The notes below the pieces were generated by a model, which saw only the letters and a program-made list of their open reading frames with translations, did not search any database and was not told the origin of the DNA. A DNA stretch of 64,000 nucleotides from Candidatus Thiodiazotropha endoloripes. GTDB taxonomy: Bacteria > Pseudomonadota > Gammaproteobacteria > Chromatiales > Chromatiaceae. Shown here one piece after another: positions 1-8,745 of the stretch (position 1 is the stretch's first letter; each line of letters starts with the position of its first letter). Made by a program: the position numbers and the translations under genes. The stretch lies in assembly GCF_001708965.1 (NCBI RefSeq), contig NZ_LVJW01000003.1, positions 248,001 to 312,000 of the forward strand, written 5' to 3'.

Positions 1-2
1 CC

Positions 3-404
3 ATGACATTGATTGAATATCGTCTGGATGATGCGCTCACAGCCATGAATATTAATGAGGAGGACCGGATTATTTTGGGTGACTTTAATGACAACCCTCA
101 AAAAGTATCCGAAACAGGTACTCTGAAATACTCTCCAGCCATGTATTACCACATGGCCTTCAAAGGTTATATGGATTACGTGCCAGCAGACTTTAAAAGC
201 ACGCGTATGGACACCGAACTGGACAGCATTGTCGATCACGTGCTTGTCAGTCAAGCAGCTCAAAGGCATCTATTTGGCAATCGGGCATTTCTCTGGCTGC
301 CAGAGAATGCTCCAGAATCGTTTGCTGAATGGCGCGAAACTTTTAGCAATCATTTCCCGATTTCGGTTGTTATGAATATTACCGAAGATGATGATGAAGA
401 TTAA
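3..404 (+). CDS. Endonuclease/exonuclease/phosphatase (EEP) family protein, C-terminal part
   Basis: The gene runs in from before the window, so only about the last 133 residues are visible. They carry the late motifs of the EEP (DNase I/exonuclease III-like) fold: ILGDFND, the metal and phosphate site with its Asp-Phe-Asn, then VDHVLVS, then SNHFPISVVM, which stands where the catalytic SDH motif lies in the family. The tail is acidic (TEDDDED). Members cleave phosphodiesters in nucleic acids or lipids; the substrate cannot be told from this fragment. A strong terminator follows about 70 bases downstream, so this is the last gene of its transcript. The ATG at position 3 is probably an internal Met and not the true start. 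Confidence 0.75.
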   Translation: MTLIEYRLDDALTAMNINEEDRIILGDFNDNPQKVSETGTLKYSPAMYYHMAFKGYMDYVPADFKSTRMDTELDSIVDHVLVSQAAQRHLFGNRAFLWLPENAPESFAEWRETFSNHFPISVVMNITEDDDED

Positions 405-706
405 ACCACCACTCCAGTTCGTTGACCCTTTATAAAAGGTCATACTAAACCGATGGTTTCTTTTCTGAGCAAATCAAAAAGGGCTTTGGATTTACCCAAA
501 GCCCTTTTTTTATAATGAATCTATTTTTGCAGATGCAGCAAAAGATATTCACTAGCAATACCATCAGCCACCAGCCCCTGTTTCTGCTGATATGGATTAA
601 AGGAGTCAGAGACCTTTAATTTTGATCGAACAGGATCTCATTGCCAATGGCGATCAGGCCGAAGCTGTCCGGAGAGGATGGCCGCATAGCGGGGCGACAG
701 TTGTAG
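405..706. other. Intergenic region, possible coding remnant
   Basis: Apart from the terminator no gene is evident. On the plus strand from about 619 a short open stretch reads like the end of a bacterial protein (contains LIEQDLIANGDQAEAVRRGW) with no start and no extended reading frame upstream. It may be the tail of a lost gene, for example a GntR-type effector domain, but this is a guess. Confidence 0.3.
476..511 (+). terminator. Rho-independent terminator after the EEP gene
   Basis: A 9-bp perfect stem (GGGCTTTGG at 481-489 with CCAAAGCCC at 496-504) is preceded by an A-run and followed by seven T residues. The A-run and T-run allow weak termination on the opposite strand too. Confidence 0.9.
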
Positions 707-1651
707 TTACAGGACGTGGGTCAGAACGCCCCAGCTCAACATGAGATAGACGATCAGCGGTATCACCGCGAAGGCGAGCAGGGTTTGCAAGGTAATGATC
801 GAGGCCATGGTCTCGGTATCGCCCCCCAGCTGTCGGGCCAGGATGTAGGCGGACGGGGCGGTTGGTGTCATGAAGGCGATCACCAGCGCGCCAGCGGCGG
901 CCCCGGTGAGGCCGGTGAGCAGGACCAAACCTGCTGCGGCCAGGGGTTTTACCAGGAACTGCACCAGGGAAGAAGCCAGGGTCGGTCCCAGGTGACCGTG
1001 CAATGCCCTGGGCCGCAGGGCGGCGCCCACCGCCAGCAGACCGAAAGGGAGGGCGGCCCGACCGATGATCTCCAGGATCTCCTCACTGGGGCCAGGCAGA
1101 CCGATGCCGCTCAGGCTCAATGCCCAGCCGATGAGACAGGCGATGATCAGGGGGTTGCCGAGGATATCCCGTGCCAGGCCACCCTTGGGTCGCTGGTGCC
1201 TCTCCCCCCAAATCGACAGGGCCATGATGCAGAGGAAGTTGATCAGCAGGATCATGAAACCGGCTGCCACCGCACCCAGGGCGAGCCCGGTGGCCCCGAA
1301 CAGGGATTGGGCCAGCGCCAGGGCGATATAGGTATTGAAGCGCACGCCCCCTTGAAAGATTGAGGTAAAGGTGGGGCCCGAGACCTTTGGCAGTAGGCGA
1401 TAGCCGATCACAAGCAGAAGTGCGCTCAACAGCAGCACTCCGACCACCACGCCGAGTATGGCCAGCCAGGGCAGGCCGTCGGTCTGCTGGCGACTCAGGG
1501 TATGGATCAAGAGTGCGGGAAAGAGCAGGAAGTAGGTGAGCCGCTCCATCCCCATCCAGGCCTCATCCGGGATAAAGCGTACCTGCTTCAGCGCCAGTCC
1601 TAAAAGGATCAGCGTCAGGATGGGCAGCAGGGCGGTGACGATGGATTGCAT
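707..1651 (-). CDS. AEC family permease (auxin efflux carrier-like transporter)
   Basis: A membrane protein of about 314 residues with the two sets of hydrophobic helices typical of the AEC (Mem_trans) family. The N-terminus reads MQSIVTALLPILTLILLG, followed by LTYFLLFPALLI, the family's conserved first-repeat signature. The C-terminal half contains PTAPSAYILARQLGGD, the second-repeat signature. AEC proteins export or exchange small organic anions such as malate or malonate in bacteria; the substrate is not deducible. I chose the ATG at 1651; the frame stays open to a TTG at 1675, which would add eight polar residues. The next gene upstream on the same strand ends at 1672, so the two are probably co-transcribed. 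Confidence 0.85.
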   Translation of the reverse strand: MQSIVTALLPILTLILLGLALKQVRFIPDEAWMGMERLTYFLLFPALLIHTLSRQQTDGLPWLAILGVVVGVLLLSALLLVIGYRLLPKVSGPTFTSIFQGGVRFNTYIALALAQSLFGATGLALGAVAAGFMILLINFLCIMALSIWGERHQRPKGGLARDILGNPLIIACLIGWALSLSGIGLPGPSEEILEIIGRAALPFGLLAVGAALRPRALHGHLGPTLASSLVQFLVKPLAAAGLVLLTGLTGAAAGALVIAFMTPTAPSAYILARQLGGDTETMASIITLQTLLAFAVIPLIVYLMLSWGVLTHVL

Positions 1652-1671
1652 GGGTGGTGTGACTCTGCCGC

Positions 1672-2181
1672 TCAAATGTGGTTACGTAGACCCAGATTGT
1701 CCGGGTGGGGTTGCAGGTAGACCTGCTTCGCCATGTAGGGATCGGGATGGCGCCGAAAGTAGTGATGCTGCAGGCTGACCGGAACCACCAACGGCGTCTC
1801 GCCTCGATACTGTCTGTCGTTCAGCTTCGGGTTGTCGTTACTGTCGATTTCACGTTTCAGGTATCCATTGATGTGATGAAGGACATTCACGTGCCGTTTA
1901 CGCTTGACGCCACGTTTGAGCGCCAGTATGAGTTCATTGATAACACATTCAGATATAGCATTGATTTCTTTGCTTGGTATGTTGGAAAGCAGGCATCGCA
2001 TGGGTTGATAGGCGGCCTGGGAGTGGGCCATCAACAGATACTTGTGAATGGTGTGAAACTCGATCAGGCCGGCGGCGCTGATACCCTGTTCCAACAGCTG
2101 CTGCCAGCGCTGCAGGAGATAGCTCCGGTTGACGAAGTTTTTATGCAGCACTGTGTCGTTGAGCCGCTCCTCTTCTTTCAC
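1672..2181 (-). CDS. DUF1722 (YbgA-like) protein, possibly a truncated DUF523-DUF1722 fusion
   Basis: This 169-residue frame is a full DUF1722 domain: YLLMAHSQAAYQPMRCLLSN, then GVKRKRHVNVLHHINGYLK, and the typical end RHPDPYMAKQVYLQPHP. E. coli YbgA is a free-standing protein of the same length. Here, however, the frame stays open upstream of the GTG at 2181 for about 14 codons and reads ...QQRLPLLPVKEEERLND, which matches the linker that joins DUF523 to DUF1722 in fused proteins, and it then meets a TGA. No DUF523 part (Cys-rich start) is visible upstream. Either the front half was lost or a GTG start now serves the remaining domain. The biochemical role is unknown; some fusions neighbour photolyase genes, but none is visible here. 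Confidence 0.7.
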   Translation of the reverse strand: MKEEERLNDTVLHKNFVNRSYLLQRWQQLLEQGISAAGLIEFHTIHKYLLMAHSQAAYQPMRCLLSNIPSKEINAISECVINELILALKRGVKRKRHVNVLHHINGYLKREIDSNDNPKLNDRQYRGETPLVVPVSLQHHYFRRHPDPYMAKQVYLQPHPDNLGLRNHI

Positions 2182-2726
2182 CGGTAACAGGGGCAGGCGC
2201 TGCTGCCCACCTTGGGGTGTGTCTCAGTCATACCGTAGACCTTAAATCAGAAACTATTTCAAGACCAGCGGTTTCAGAAACTCGGCTATCCCTGACTTCC
2301 ATAGGGAATATCCGTCAGCTGATTAAAGGGGGGCAGTACCCTTTAATTATTGCCAGCATCAAGTTTCATCCGATCATCGACAAAATTCTGGCTTCCTGCA
2401 TGAAGATCGGCGCATGTCCGTCGGCAACCGAATTGCTGCCTGAGACACGAGCCTCACCCGCATCGGACTGGTCAGCATAGCACTGGGTTTTTATCAGCAA
2501 TCACAGCACGTCACGGCAACGTAGTGCAGGTGGCCGGTGATCCGTTGTCTGTTGGAAACCGGAGGGCCTGAAACTGAGCAGAAGAGATCAGAATCAGCGT
2601 GAATCCCAGGGTGTTAAATCGATTAAGACTGGATAGTCGGATGTTTCAGGCATATCCCGCTTCCAGTATTCTGCCTTGATATTCAGGAGGGAACGGTTAT
2701 TCTGCTTATAGCAGACGAAGTTGCCT
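2182..2726. other. Intergenic region, no gene recognised
   Basis: Short open frames exist on both strands, but none shows a recognisable domain, a convincing start or codon use like the neighbours. The part next to 2181 should hold the missing front half of the DUF523-DUF1722 gene if that gene were intact; no Cys-rich DUF523 pattern was seen. Confidence 0.4.
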
Positions 2727-3320
2727 TCATTCGCTAACCTGGGTGAGCGTTTCCAGCGCATCCAGAATCTCTTGTGCCAATTCAACCAGACTGCGTCGTT
2801 GGGAGCGGGCTCTAGTTCGCAGCAGATCGAATGCGTTGGCACGGTTGAGTCGATGTCGTTCCATGAGAATTCCTACTACCGTACCAACGATCTTACCTGT
2901 CTCGATAGCCTTGATGTAGTGCTGTTCTTGCCCTTTGAGCTCCTCTGACTCAAAGGACTGCTTAAGTAACGACTCGATGCAGGCAATCAAGCTCGAAACC
3001 TGTTCATCCTGTCTGAGCAAGATGGCGGAATCTTCACCAGTCTCGTGCGAATGCAGCGGATCTGGCGCTTGCTGATGCTGGTAAAAGATGAAGGGAGAAC
3101 CTGAATCCAACAGCGTATCCGCAAGATCCAACCCTATGCTGCCTATCAATCGATTATTGAGAATGACGAGGTTGGGTTTTTCAAGATTGTTCAGTCGTGC
3201 TGCGTCCTGTTTGTTGGATGCGGTATATACCCTGTAACCTGTGGTTTCCAGACTGCAGCGCATCGCCTTCAGCGAAGGCTGATTGCTATCCACAAGTAAC
3301 AGTTTGGCCTGCTTGTTCAT
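2727..3320 (-). CDS. ANTAR-domain antiterminator with degenerate receiver domain
   Basis: About 198 residues. The C-terminus (from IGTVVGILMERH-like sequence through LLRTRARSQRRSLVELAQEIL) is a clear ANTAR domain, the RNA-binding three-helix module of AmiR/NasR that prevents termination by binding twin hexaloop hairpins. The N-terminus is a CheY-like fold (LLLVDSNQPSLKAMRCSLETTGY) in which the usual phospho-acceptor Asp is Asn (VILNNRL) and the acidic pair is reduced to one Asp, so it is a pseudo-receiver, as in AmiR. I prefer the ATG at 3320 (MNKQAKLLLVD); a GTG at 3362 would add 14 residues. No partner sensor or nitrogen operon adjoins it, so its target is probably elsewhere. Confidence 0.85.
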   Translation of the reverse strand: MNKQAKLLLVDSNQPSLKAMRCSLETTGYRVYTASNKQDAARLNNLEKPNLVILNNRLIGSIGLDLADTLLDSGSPFIFYQHQQAPDPLHSHETGEDSAILLRQDEQVSSLIACIESLLKQSFESEELKGQEQHYIKAIETGKIVGTVVGILMERHRLNRANAFDLLRTRARSQRRSLVELAQEILDALETLTQVSE

Positions 3321-3562
3321 ACTAAAGCCCGCCAAGTATTCATGATCGTACTTCCTGTACACAATATAGGACTTCGATGTTGACTTCCATGCCCATTCGA
3401 ATTGTAATACTTTGCGGTATCAGAGTCGTTGATGTCTGTCATCAGCTTGTAGAATAGTCTCTTGAAAATGGCACTACTCATACACTGAGTTTATGAATGT
3501 GAAGTGCTTTTTATAGACCTCGAATATATCGAGGTGGTCATATACAACACTGTTCTCTGACG

Positions 3563-5383
3563 TCAGATGGGATCAAGGCAATCGGTTTCATCAGTCGTTT
3601 GTGCCTGCAATCTTCGTTGCGCTTCTTGTAGCAGTTGGGTCAACTCTCCGCTACTCACCGGGGGGCTTATATAATACCCCTGTGCCAGATCACAACCTGA
3701 CTCCTGTAAAAAGTCGAGTTGTAGCTTGTCCTCAATGCCTTCTGCGGTCACCTTCAGGGAGAGGTCGTGACCCATGTTGATGATGGTTCTGACCAGTTGA
3801 CGGTCGCAATCACTGGAACTGACGTCGCAAATAAACGAGCGATCGATCTTCAGCTTGTCAATATCGAATCGTTTTATGTAACTGAGTGAAGAGTAACCGG
3901 TGCCGAAATCATCAATGGAGATCAAAACACCCATCTGCTTGATGTTCGAAAGCACGTTGAGCGCCTCATGATTTTCAAGCATCAGCACACTTTCAGTGAT
4001 TTCCAGCTCGAGTGAGGATGGGGGTAGTTTATTGGCATTTAAAGCGAGTCGGACATCACTGTCGAGCCGACCCTCAAGCAGTTGAATGCCTGAGACATTG
4101 ACAGCGATTCGAAGGTCAATTCCAATCTGCTGGCGCCACTTTGCTAACTGACTGCAGGCAGAGTGGAGCACCCAACTGCCCAGATCATTGATCAGGCCAC
4201 ACTTCTCGGCGATTGGGATGAAGTGGTTTGGCGGAATGGCTCCGATTTCCGGATGGTTCCAACGTGCCAATGCCTCGATGGTGATAATTTTATTGGAAGT
4301 CAGATCAATTTGCGGTTGATAGGCCAGCTTCAGGGAATTCTCAGTCAAGGCTTTGCGCAGTTCATTTTCCAGAGTTACCCGCATCTTGTGCTGACTACCC
4401 ATCTGCGGGGTGTAGAGCATGAAGCGGTTCTTTCCCGCCTCTTTGGCTTGATACATGGCAGTATCTGCATGCCTGACTAGATGCTCGCTGTCTGTGCTGT
4501 GTTCAGGATAGAGGCTGATGCCGATACTGGTACTGATATGGATGTCCCGCCGGCCAACACGAAACGGCTGCTGAAAGCAGTCAAGGATCTTGTTTGCCAC
4601 ATTGAGAGCCTTTTCATTATCCTGGATACCAGAGAGGATCACGGTGAACTCATCGCCACCCAGCCTGGCGATGGTATCGGATTGGCGCAGGCTGTTGGTC
4701 AGTCGATTGGCAACGGCATTCAACAATTGATCTCCGGTGGTGTGGCCCAGAGAGTCATTGATGTCCTTAAAGCGGTCCAGATCCATGAAAAACAGTGCCA
4801 CTTTCTGTTTTTCACGCCTGGCCAGGGAGAGGCTCAGATCGAGCCGGTCCGAGAACAGTTGACGATTCGGCAGACCGGTCAGTGAGTCGTAGTAGGCCAT
4901 CAGATGAATCTGATTGTGGATATCCTTGTGTTTACTCAGGTCTGAGAAAACCGCGGTATAGTGAGTCACATCACCACGCCTGTCGGTCAACGCCTCAATG
5001 GATAGCCACTCAGGATAGACTTCCCCGTTTTTTCTGCGATTCCAGATTGTGCCTTGCCAAACTCCATTTTGCTCAAGTTGTTGCCACATGCGCTCGTAGT
5101 AATCGGGGCCATGTCGGCCGGATGAGAGCAACTGGGGTTTCTGCCCTAAGGCCTCTTCACGGGAGTAGCCCGTAACTCGGCTGAAGGATTCATTGACGTC
5201 AATGATCTGAAGCTTGGCATCAGTTACCAGGATGCCGTCCTTGAACGCGCTGAAAATACGGTTTGCAAGAGCCGGGTCACTATGATTTTTGTTGTTTGAG
5301 AATTTCGCCTTGTTCTGTCTCTTGTCGGCGAAGCGCTTGGCCCATCGCGGCTTTGATCCTCGTTTATTCAACCCATTTTTCAT
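3563..5383 (-). CDS. PAS-GGDEF-EAL cyclic-di-GMP enzyme
   Basis: A cytoplasmic 606-residue protein with no membrane segment. A basic N-terminus (1-37) is followed by PAS (about 40-155, ILVTDAKLQIIDVNESFSRV...), GGDEF (about 165-325) and EAL (about 340-590). The GGDEF site is intact (RLGGDEF), with an RxxD inhibitory site (RQSD) five residues before it. The EAL domain keeps EALARW, DDFGTGYSSL and QGYYISPP, so both synthesis and breakdown of c-di-GMP are possible; which dominates cannot be read. The PAS probably senses a small ligand or redox state. It is transcribed alone, 200 bases upstream of the ANTAR gene on the same strand. Confidence 0.93.
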   Translation of the reverse strand: MKNGLNKRGSKPRWAKRFADKRQNKAKFSNNKNHSDPALANRIFSAFKDGILVTDAKLQIIDVNESFSRVTGYSREEALGQKPQLLSSGRHGPDYYERMWQQLEQNGVWQGTIWNRRKNGEVYPEWLSIEALTDRRGDVTHYTAVFSDLSKHKDIHNQIHLMAYYDSLTGLPNRQLFSDRLDLSLSLARREKQKVALFFMDLDRFKDINDSLGHTTGDQLLNAVANRLTNSLRQSDTIARLGGDEFTVILSGIQDNEKALNVANKILDCFQQPFRVGRRDIHISTSIGISLYPEHSTDSEHLVRHADTAMYQAKEAGKNRFMLYTPQMGSQHKMRVTLENELRKALTENSLKLAYQPQIDLTSNKIITIEALARWNHPEIGAIPPNHFIPIAEKCGLINDLGSWVLHSACSQLAKWRQQIGIDLRIAVNVSGIQLLEGRLDSDVRLALNANKLPPSSLELEITESVLMLENHEALNVLSNIKQMGVLISIDDFGTGYSSLSYIKRFDIDKLKIDRSFICDVSSSDCDRQLVRTIINMGHDLSLKVTAEGIEDKLQLDFLQESGCDLAQGYYISPPVSSGELTQLLQEAQRRLQAQTTDETDCLDPI

Positions 5384-6154
5384 ATTCGCCGTCCATCGAT
5401 CGCTACCATGCCGGTCTCAATGAAACAGGGGATTCTGGTAAATAATTACCAATATCTGCCCGTTCAGGAGCCTGCAGTGTTATTCTCGGCGGAGGTTGGG
5501 CCGTCTTTGTAAAGCACCTACGTGGCGCTTGTCGTTTCTGTATTGGCGGGTCAAGGGCCAAAATAGGTGTTTGATCTACGACTAGACCAACATCAGATTA
5601 TCCTGAATCTATAGGTGACATTTCAAGGATTAGTTTATCTCCGATGGCTGATCGGCTGTTTTTTCAAACCAATCATTAGATTTTTTGCCTCAACTTCAAT
5701 CGAAGACTGAATCATATCCCTGGACAGAGGGTCGATTCGCGCATAAAGCTCCTCTCAAAGAACCAAAGAACAGGGAGGTCCATCATTTAGCGTATATGGA
5801 AACTGCTGCCGAGGCTCTATTAAGAGAGAAAGAAGATAACCTAATACGGGTGCCTACTGTGTAATATCAATAAAAATACTTATAGATCAATTGCATAATA
5901 ACGCTACATATAATGAGTGTCCTCAATTTCTCGAATATCCTCAGTAAATCAAAAGTCAGGTGTAACACTTACAGCGCGATATTACACCCAACCTATCCAA
6001 TCGGTGAAGAATAGAAGCCATTTCACACTATGTCCATTGATATTCAATGACCTTCCTGGCTCGGCCGACACTATTCTCACTTGTTGGCAGAGAATCACGT
6101 GATTGATCAAGCATCTAATGGGAATTCAGTCACTATTAGCCTGATTCTGAAGCT
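5384..6154. other. Intergenic region with short coding remnant
   Basis: No intact gene. On the minus strand around 5630-5755 a frame of about 40 codons with good coding character (contains RIDPLSRDMIQSSIEVEAKN) ends in TAA but begins right after a stop, which suggests the tail of a deleted gene. The rest is AT-rich and featureless. The downstream end adjoins a decayed permease gene, so this whole stretch looks like a site of gene loss. Confidence 0.4.
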
Positions 6155-6563
6155 CTAAGAATAATAGAGTGCCGGTAAAATCCAACTATAAGCAAGCCAG
6201 ATAATCAGAATGAGCGGCAAACCAACCCGCATAAAATCCCAAAATTTATAGTTTCCTGCACGCATGACCAACAGATTTGTCTGATAAGCCATGGGTGTTG
6301 CATAACTCATATGGGCGCCAAACAGCATGGCAAGTGCAAAGGGCTCAGGGGAAAGCTGGAGTGTATTCGCAATACTGATCGCAACCGGTGTACCTGTTAC
6401 AGCGGTAGCATTTTGTCATTAACAGGGCATTTCCATGCGCCAGACTGGCGACAATCGAGTGGGAGTGACCGGTACCCACAGTCAATGACGGGCACTGGCT
6501 GGCAACAGCAAGCATAAAGCATTCATCTCTATAGAGAACGAACAGTCGTTTTGGGCAGGACAC
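6155..6563 (-). pseudogene. SLC13/DASS-type permease, C-terminal remnant with a frameshift
   Basis: The minus strand encodes the last roughly 130 residues of an SLC13 (divalent anion:Na+) permease. HGNALLMT continues into NATAVTGTPVAISIANTLQL, which matches the SNNATA(V/A)LLxPIAI signature, then FGAHMSYATPMAYQTNLLVM and a final hydrophobic helix ending at the TAG at 6155-6157. The two parts lie in different frames: dropping one base from the T-run at 6411-6414 (AAAA on the coding strand) joins them. The front two thirds of the gene is missing, so this is a remnant and not merely a sequencing slip. Confidence 0.75.
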
Positions 6564-6615
6564 GGGAAAGGGTTTGCTGCAGATTCAGCACCCGGTTGAT
6601 AACACAGTTCTCGAA

Positions 6616-7524
6616 TCAAGAAGCTACGGGCACACCGCTGCATGCCAGGTCGTCAAAATCGCCTGCCACAGCTTTGACCTGCCGTTTCAAGTGGTGCTTT
6701 TGCGCATCGCTGAGTTGTAGGACTATGGTATAGAGCATGTCGATCGTCACATCGCGATTATGATCCAGGCGCTGTTGGTAAACCGGGGTGCGCAGTGTGC
6801 CCGGGTTGGTCAGCAGTTCAGCGAATTCGCGCTGGAAAGCCTCGGGGTCATTGCGGGCGTTCATGATCTCCTGCAGGCGTGACTGCCAGCGCCGCCGTAC
6901 TTCCAATCCTTGCAGGCCCAGTGGCTGGAACCGCCTGCTCCAGACGACCAGTAGCTGTTCCTGCCGCTCGTCCAATTCGCCGAACCAGCGTTGCAACTCC
7001 TTGCTCATGCGTTCTCGGTAGTCATCGCGCAACTCCTCGTCACTGGTGGCTTCGAACTCCTCCAGCCACTCGCTATTGCGTTCCTCAAAGCCTTCGAAGA
7101 GTTCCCTGATCTGGGTTTCATCCGCGGTGAGCAGGATAACACCCAGTGCCGGGCTGCCCTGCTGCAGGATGCCCGTCCAGGCCTGTTGGACATGATCGTT
7201 GAAGTTTACCAGTTCGGTCCGGATCAGATCGTCGCTTCGGAAGCGTCTATCGACTTCGCGCAACAGTTGCGCATAGCTGGTGACCTGGGTGCTGCAATGC
7301 CAGTGGAGGAAATTCTCGACGCCCGCTTCCAGCAGGCTGTCCTGGTTATCGGACAGGGGCATGTAAGAGCTGAGGTAATGCGGCAACAGCCAGTCGAGGT
7401 TGTTATAGGCCAGCTGGATACGACTGCAGGACGAAAGCAGCAGCGCCAGCAGGAGTGCTTGTAAAATTCGCAACAGCTGGCCCGGTCTGCTGCTGTTGCC
7501 GATACGGAACGGGTTGTACTGCAT
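6616..7524 (-). CDS. DUF6279 family lipoprotein
   Basis: 302 residues. The N-terminus has a basic stretch, a hydrophobic core (LLRILQALLLALLL) and a lipobox LSSC, giving a lipid-anchored envelope protein. After the Cys comes SRIQLAYNNLDWLLPHYL, the typical opening of the DUF6279 family, and the rest is predicted to be almost wholly helical with many Glu, Arg and Leu. The function of the family is not known. It lies 20 bases downstream of the membrane-protein gene on the same strand and probably shares its transcript. Confidence 0.8.
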   Translation of the reverse strand: MQYNPFRIGNSSRPGQLLRILQALLLALLLSSCSRIQLAYNNLDWLLPHYLSSYMPLSDNQDSLLEAGVENFLHWHCSTQVTSYAQLLREVDRRFRSDDLIRTELVNFNDHVQQAWTGILQQGSPALGVILLTADETQIRELFEGFEERNSEWLEEFEATSDEELRDDYRERMSKELQRWFGELDERQEQLLVVWSRRFQPLGLQGLEVRRRWQSRLQEIMNARNDPEAFQREFAELLTNPGTLRTPVYQQRLDHNRDVTIDMLYTIVLQLSDAQKHHLKRQVKAVAGDFDDLACSGVPVAS

Positions 7525-7544
7525 ATCGCCTGCTCCGAGCGGGG

Positions 7545-8195
7545 TTATTGCGAGGTCTTAAGCGACATGCGATAACCGGCTGCTGTGAGTATCCAACCGG
7601 CCACCAGCGCCGCCATGATCGCTTTCATCTGCCCGATGGCAAAGCCGCGGCTGCCCGTGGCCAGCATTTTTTCCGGATCCAGGGCAAAGGAGGGCATGCC
7701 GCCAACGCCGCACAGGTTCCAGGCGACAACAGCGAAGCACAGATAGCCGGCGCCCTGCAAGTCCGCGCCTAGGCGCGCCTCGGGTGGCAGGCTGGCCCGA
7801 TGCCTGCCCCAAAACCAGAGGGTTGCCAGCACCAGCACCAGAATAATGTAGCCGCCGGTGCCGAAAAAATAGGGGCTGGGTGCCCGCCCTGCGATTCCCG
7901 GCACCAGGATGGCCGACAGGGCGACAAACAGTGCGGTGATCGCAAACAGCAGGCGTTTTCCGGCTGCGGGTTCGCTCGCCATGAACATGCCGGTGGCACA
8001 GACAGCCATGCCCAGTGGAAATCCGAAGGCGAAAGAGAGAAAGGTCAGCCAACCTGTTGCGCCGTGTTTGGCCAGAAAGGCCTGGTCTCCCAGGCTGACA
8101 AGCTCGTCCTGGATGAAGTTTCCGGCGAGCACGCTGGTCAACACTACGACCAGCCCGATCGCGAAGACCCACTGTCCTTGATGTTGAATGTGCAT
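7545..8195 (-). CDS. Hypothetical multi-pass membrane protein
   Basis: About 216 residues with six likely membrane segments (starting FAIGLVVVLTSVLAG, TFLSFAFGFPLGMAVCATGMF, LLFAITALFVALSAILVPG, IILVLVLATLWFWG, GYLCFAVVAWNLCGV, and AIMAALVAGWILTAAGY). I do not recognise a family. I chose the ATG at 8195, which has a GGGGA about 8 bases upstream; the frame is open seven codons further to a TTG. It sits directly upstream of the DUF6279 lipoprotein gene, so an envelope role is plausible, but this is inference from position only. Confidence 0.7.
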   Translation of the reverse strand: MHIQHQGQWVFAIGLVVVLTSVLAGNFIQDELVSLGDQAFLAKHGATGWLTFLSFAFGFPLGMAVCATGMFMASEPAAGKRLLFAITALFVALSAILVPGIAGRAPSPYFFGTGGYIILVLVLATLWFWGRHRASLPPEARLGADLQGAGYLCFAVVAWNLCGVGGMPSFALDPEKMLATGSRGFAIGQMKAIMAALVAGWILTAAGYRMSLKTSQ

Positions 8196-8216
8196 GGCTG
8201 TGTCCCCAAACTGCAA

Positions 8217-8745
8217 ATTTTCTGCAAGTATAACCGAATCTTGTGAAAAACTGACTTGCCGGTGCCTGGTGCAGTTGCAGGATGGCAGGGTGATCCAGGA
8301 CTATAGCCTGTGCACGCAGACAGAGAATGAGCTCTTCCCATGATTAGCAGAGTGTTCGCTGAAGATATGGTTGCAGTACTGTTGATTTTCCGATGTGTCA
8401 TCACTTGATGAAAAAGTGGCGTTTTCACACCCTGCATGCAGATTCGGCAAATGGTATGACACAGTGGGTGTTTATGAACTGGAGCATTTGCCTGAATTCT
8501 TGCAGATTGAAGCGCTACAAAAGGAACTGCACGATACGATCAAATCTATCAGTTCAACTGAAATACCAGGGTGATGTAGAAGGCCCTGACTAAGGCAATT
8601 GGATAAGTTGCCCCGCTGCCCCGGTAAATTGTGGTGTTGACCGGTTAACTTGGAAAGCAGTTTTCAGAAATAAACACTCGACCTTGGCAGGCTGTTTTTT
8701 CGGGGTAAATGCAATACAAACATTTATTCCGCTGACCAGCCCTTT
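8217..8745. other. Intergenic region, no gene recognised
   Basis: Between two minus-strand genes. Short frames occur on both strands without recognisable domains or good ribosome sites. It should contain the promoter of the membrane protein-DUF6279 pair. Confidence 0.4.

Noticed and set aside
2217-2480. Plus-strand open frame of 87 codons
   Set aside because: No domain, no ribosome site, and it lies antisense to where the lost half of the DUF523-DUF1722 gene would be expected.
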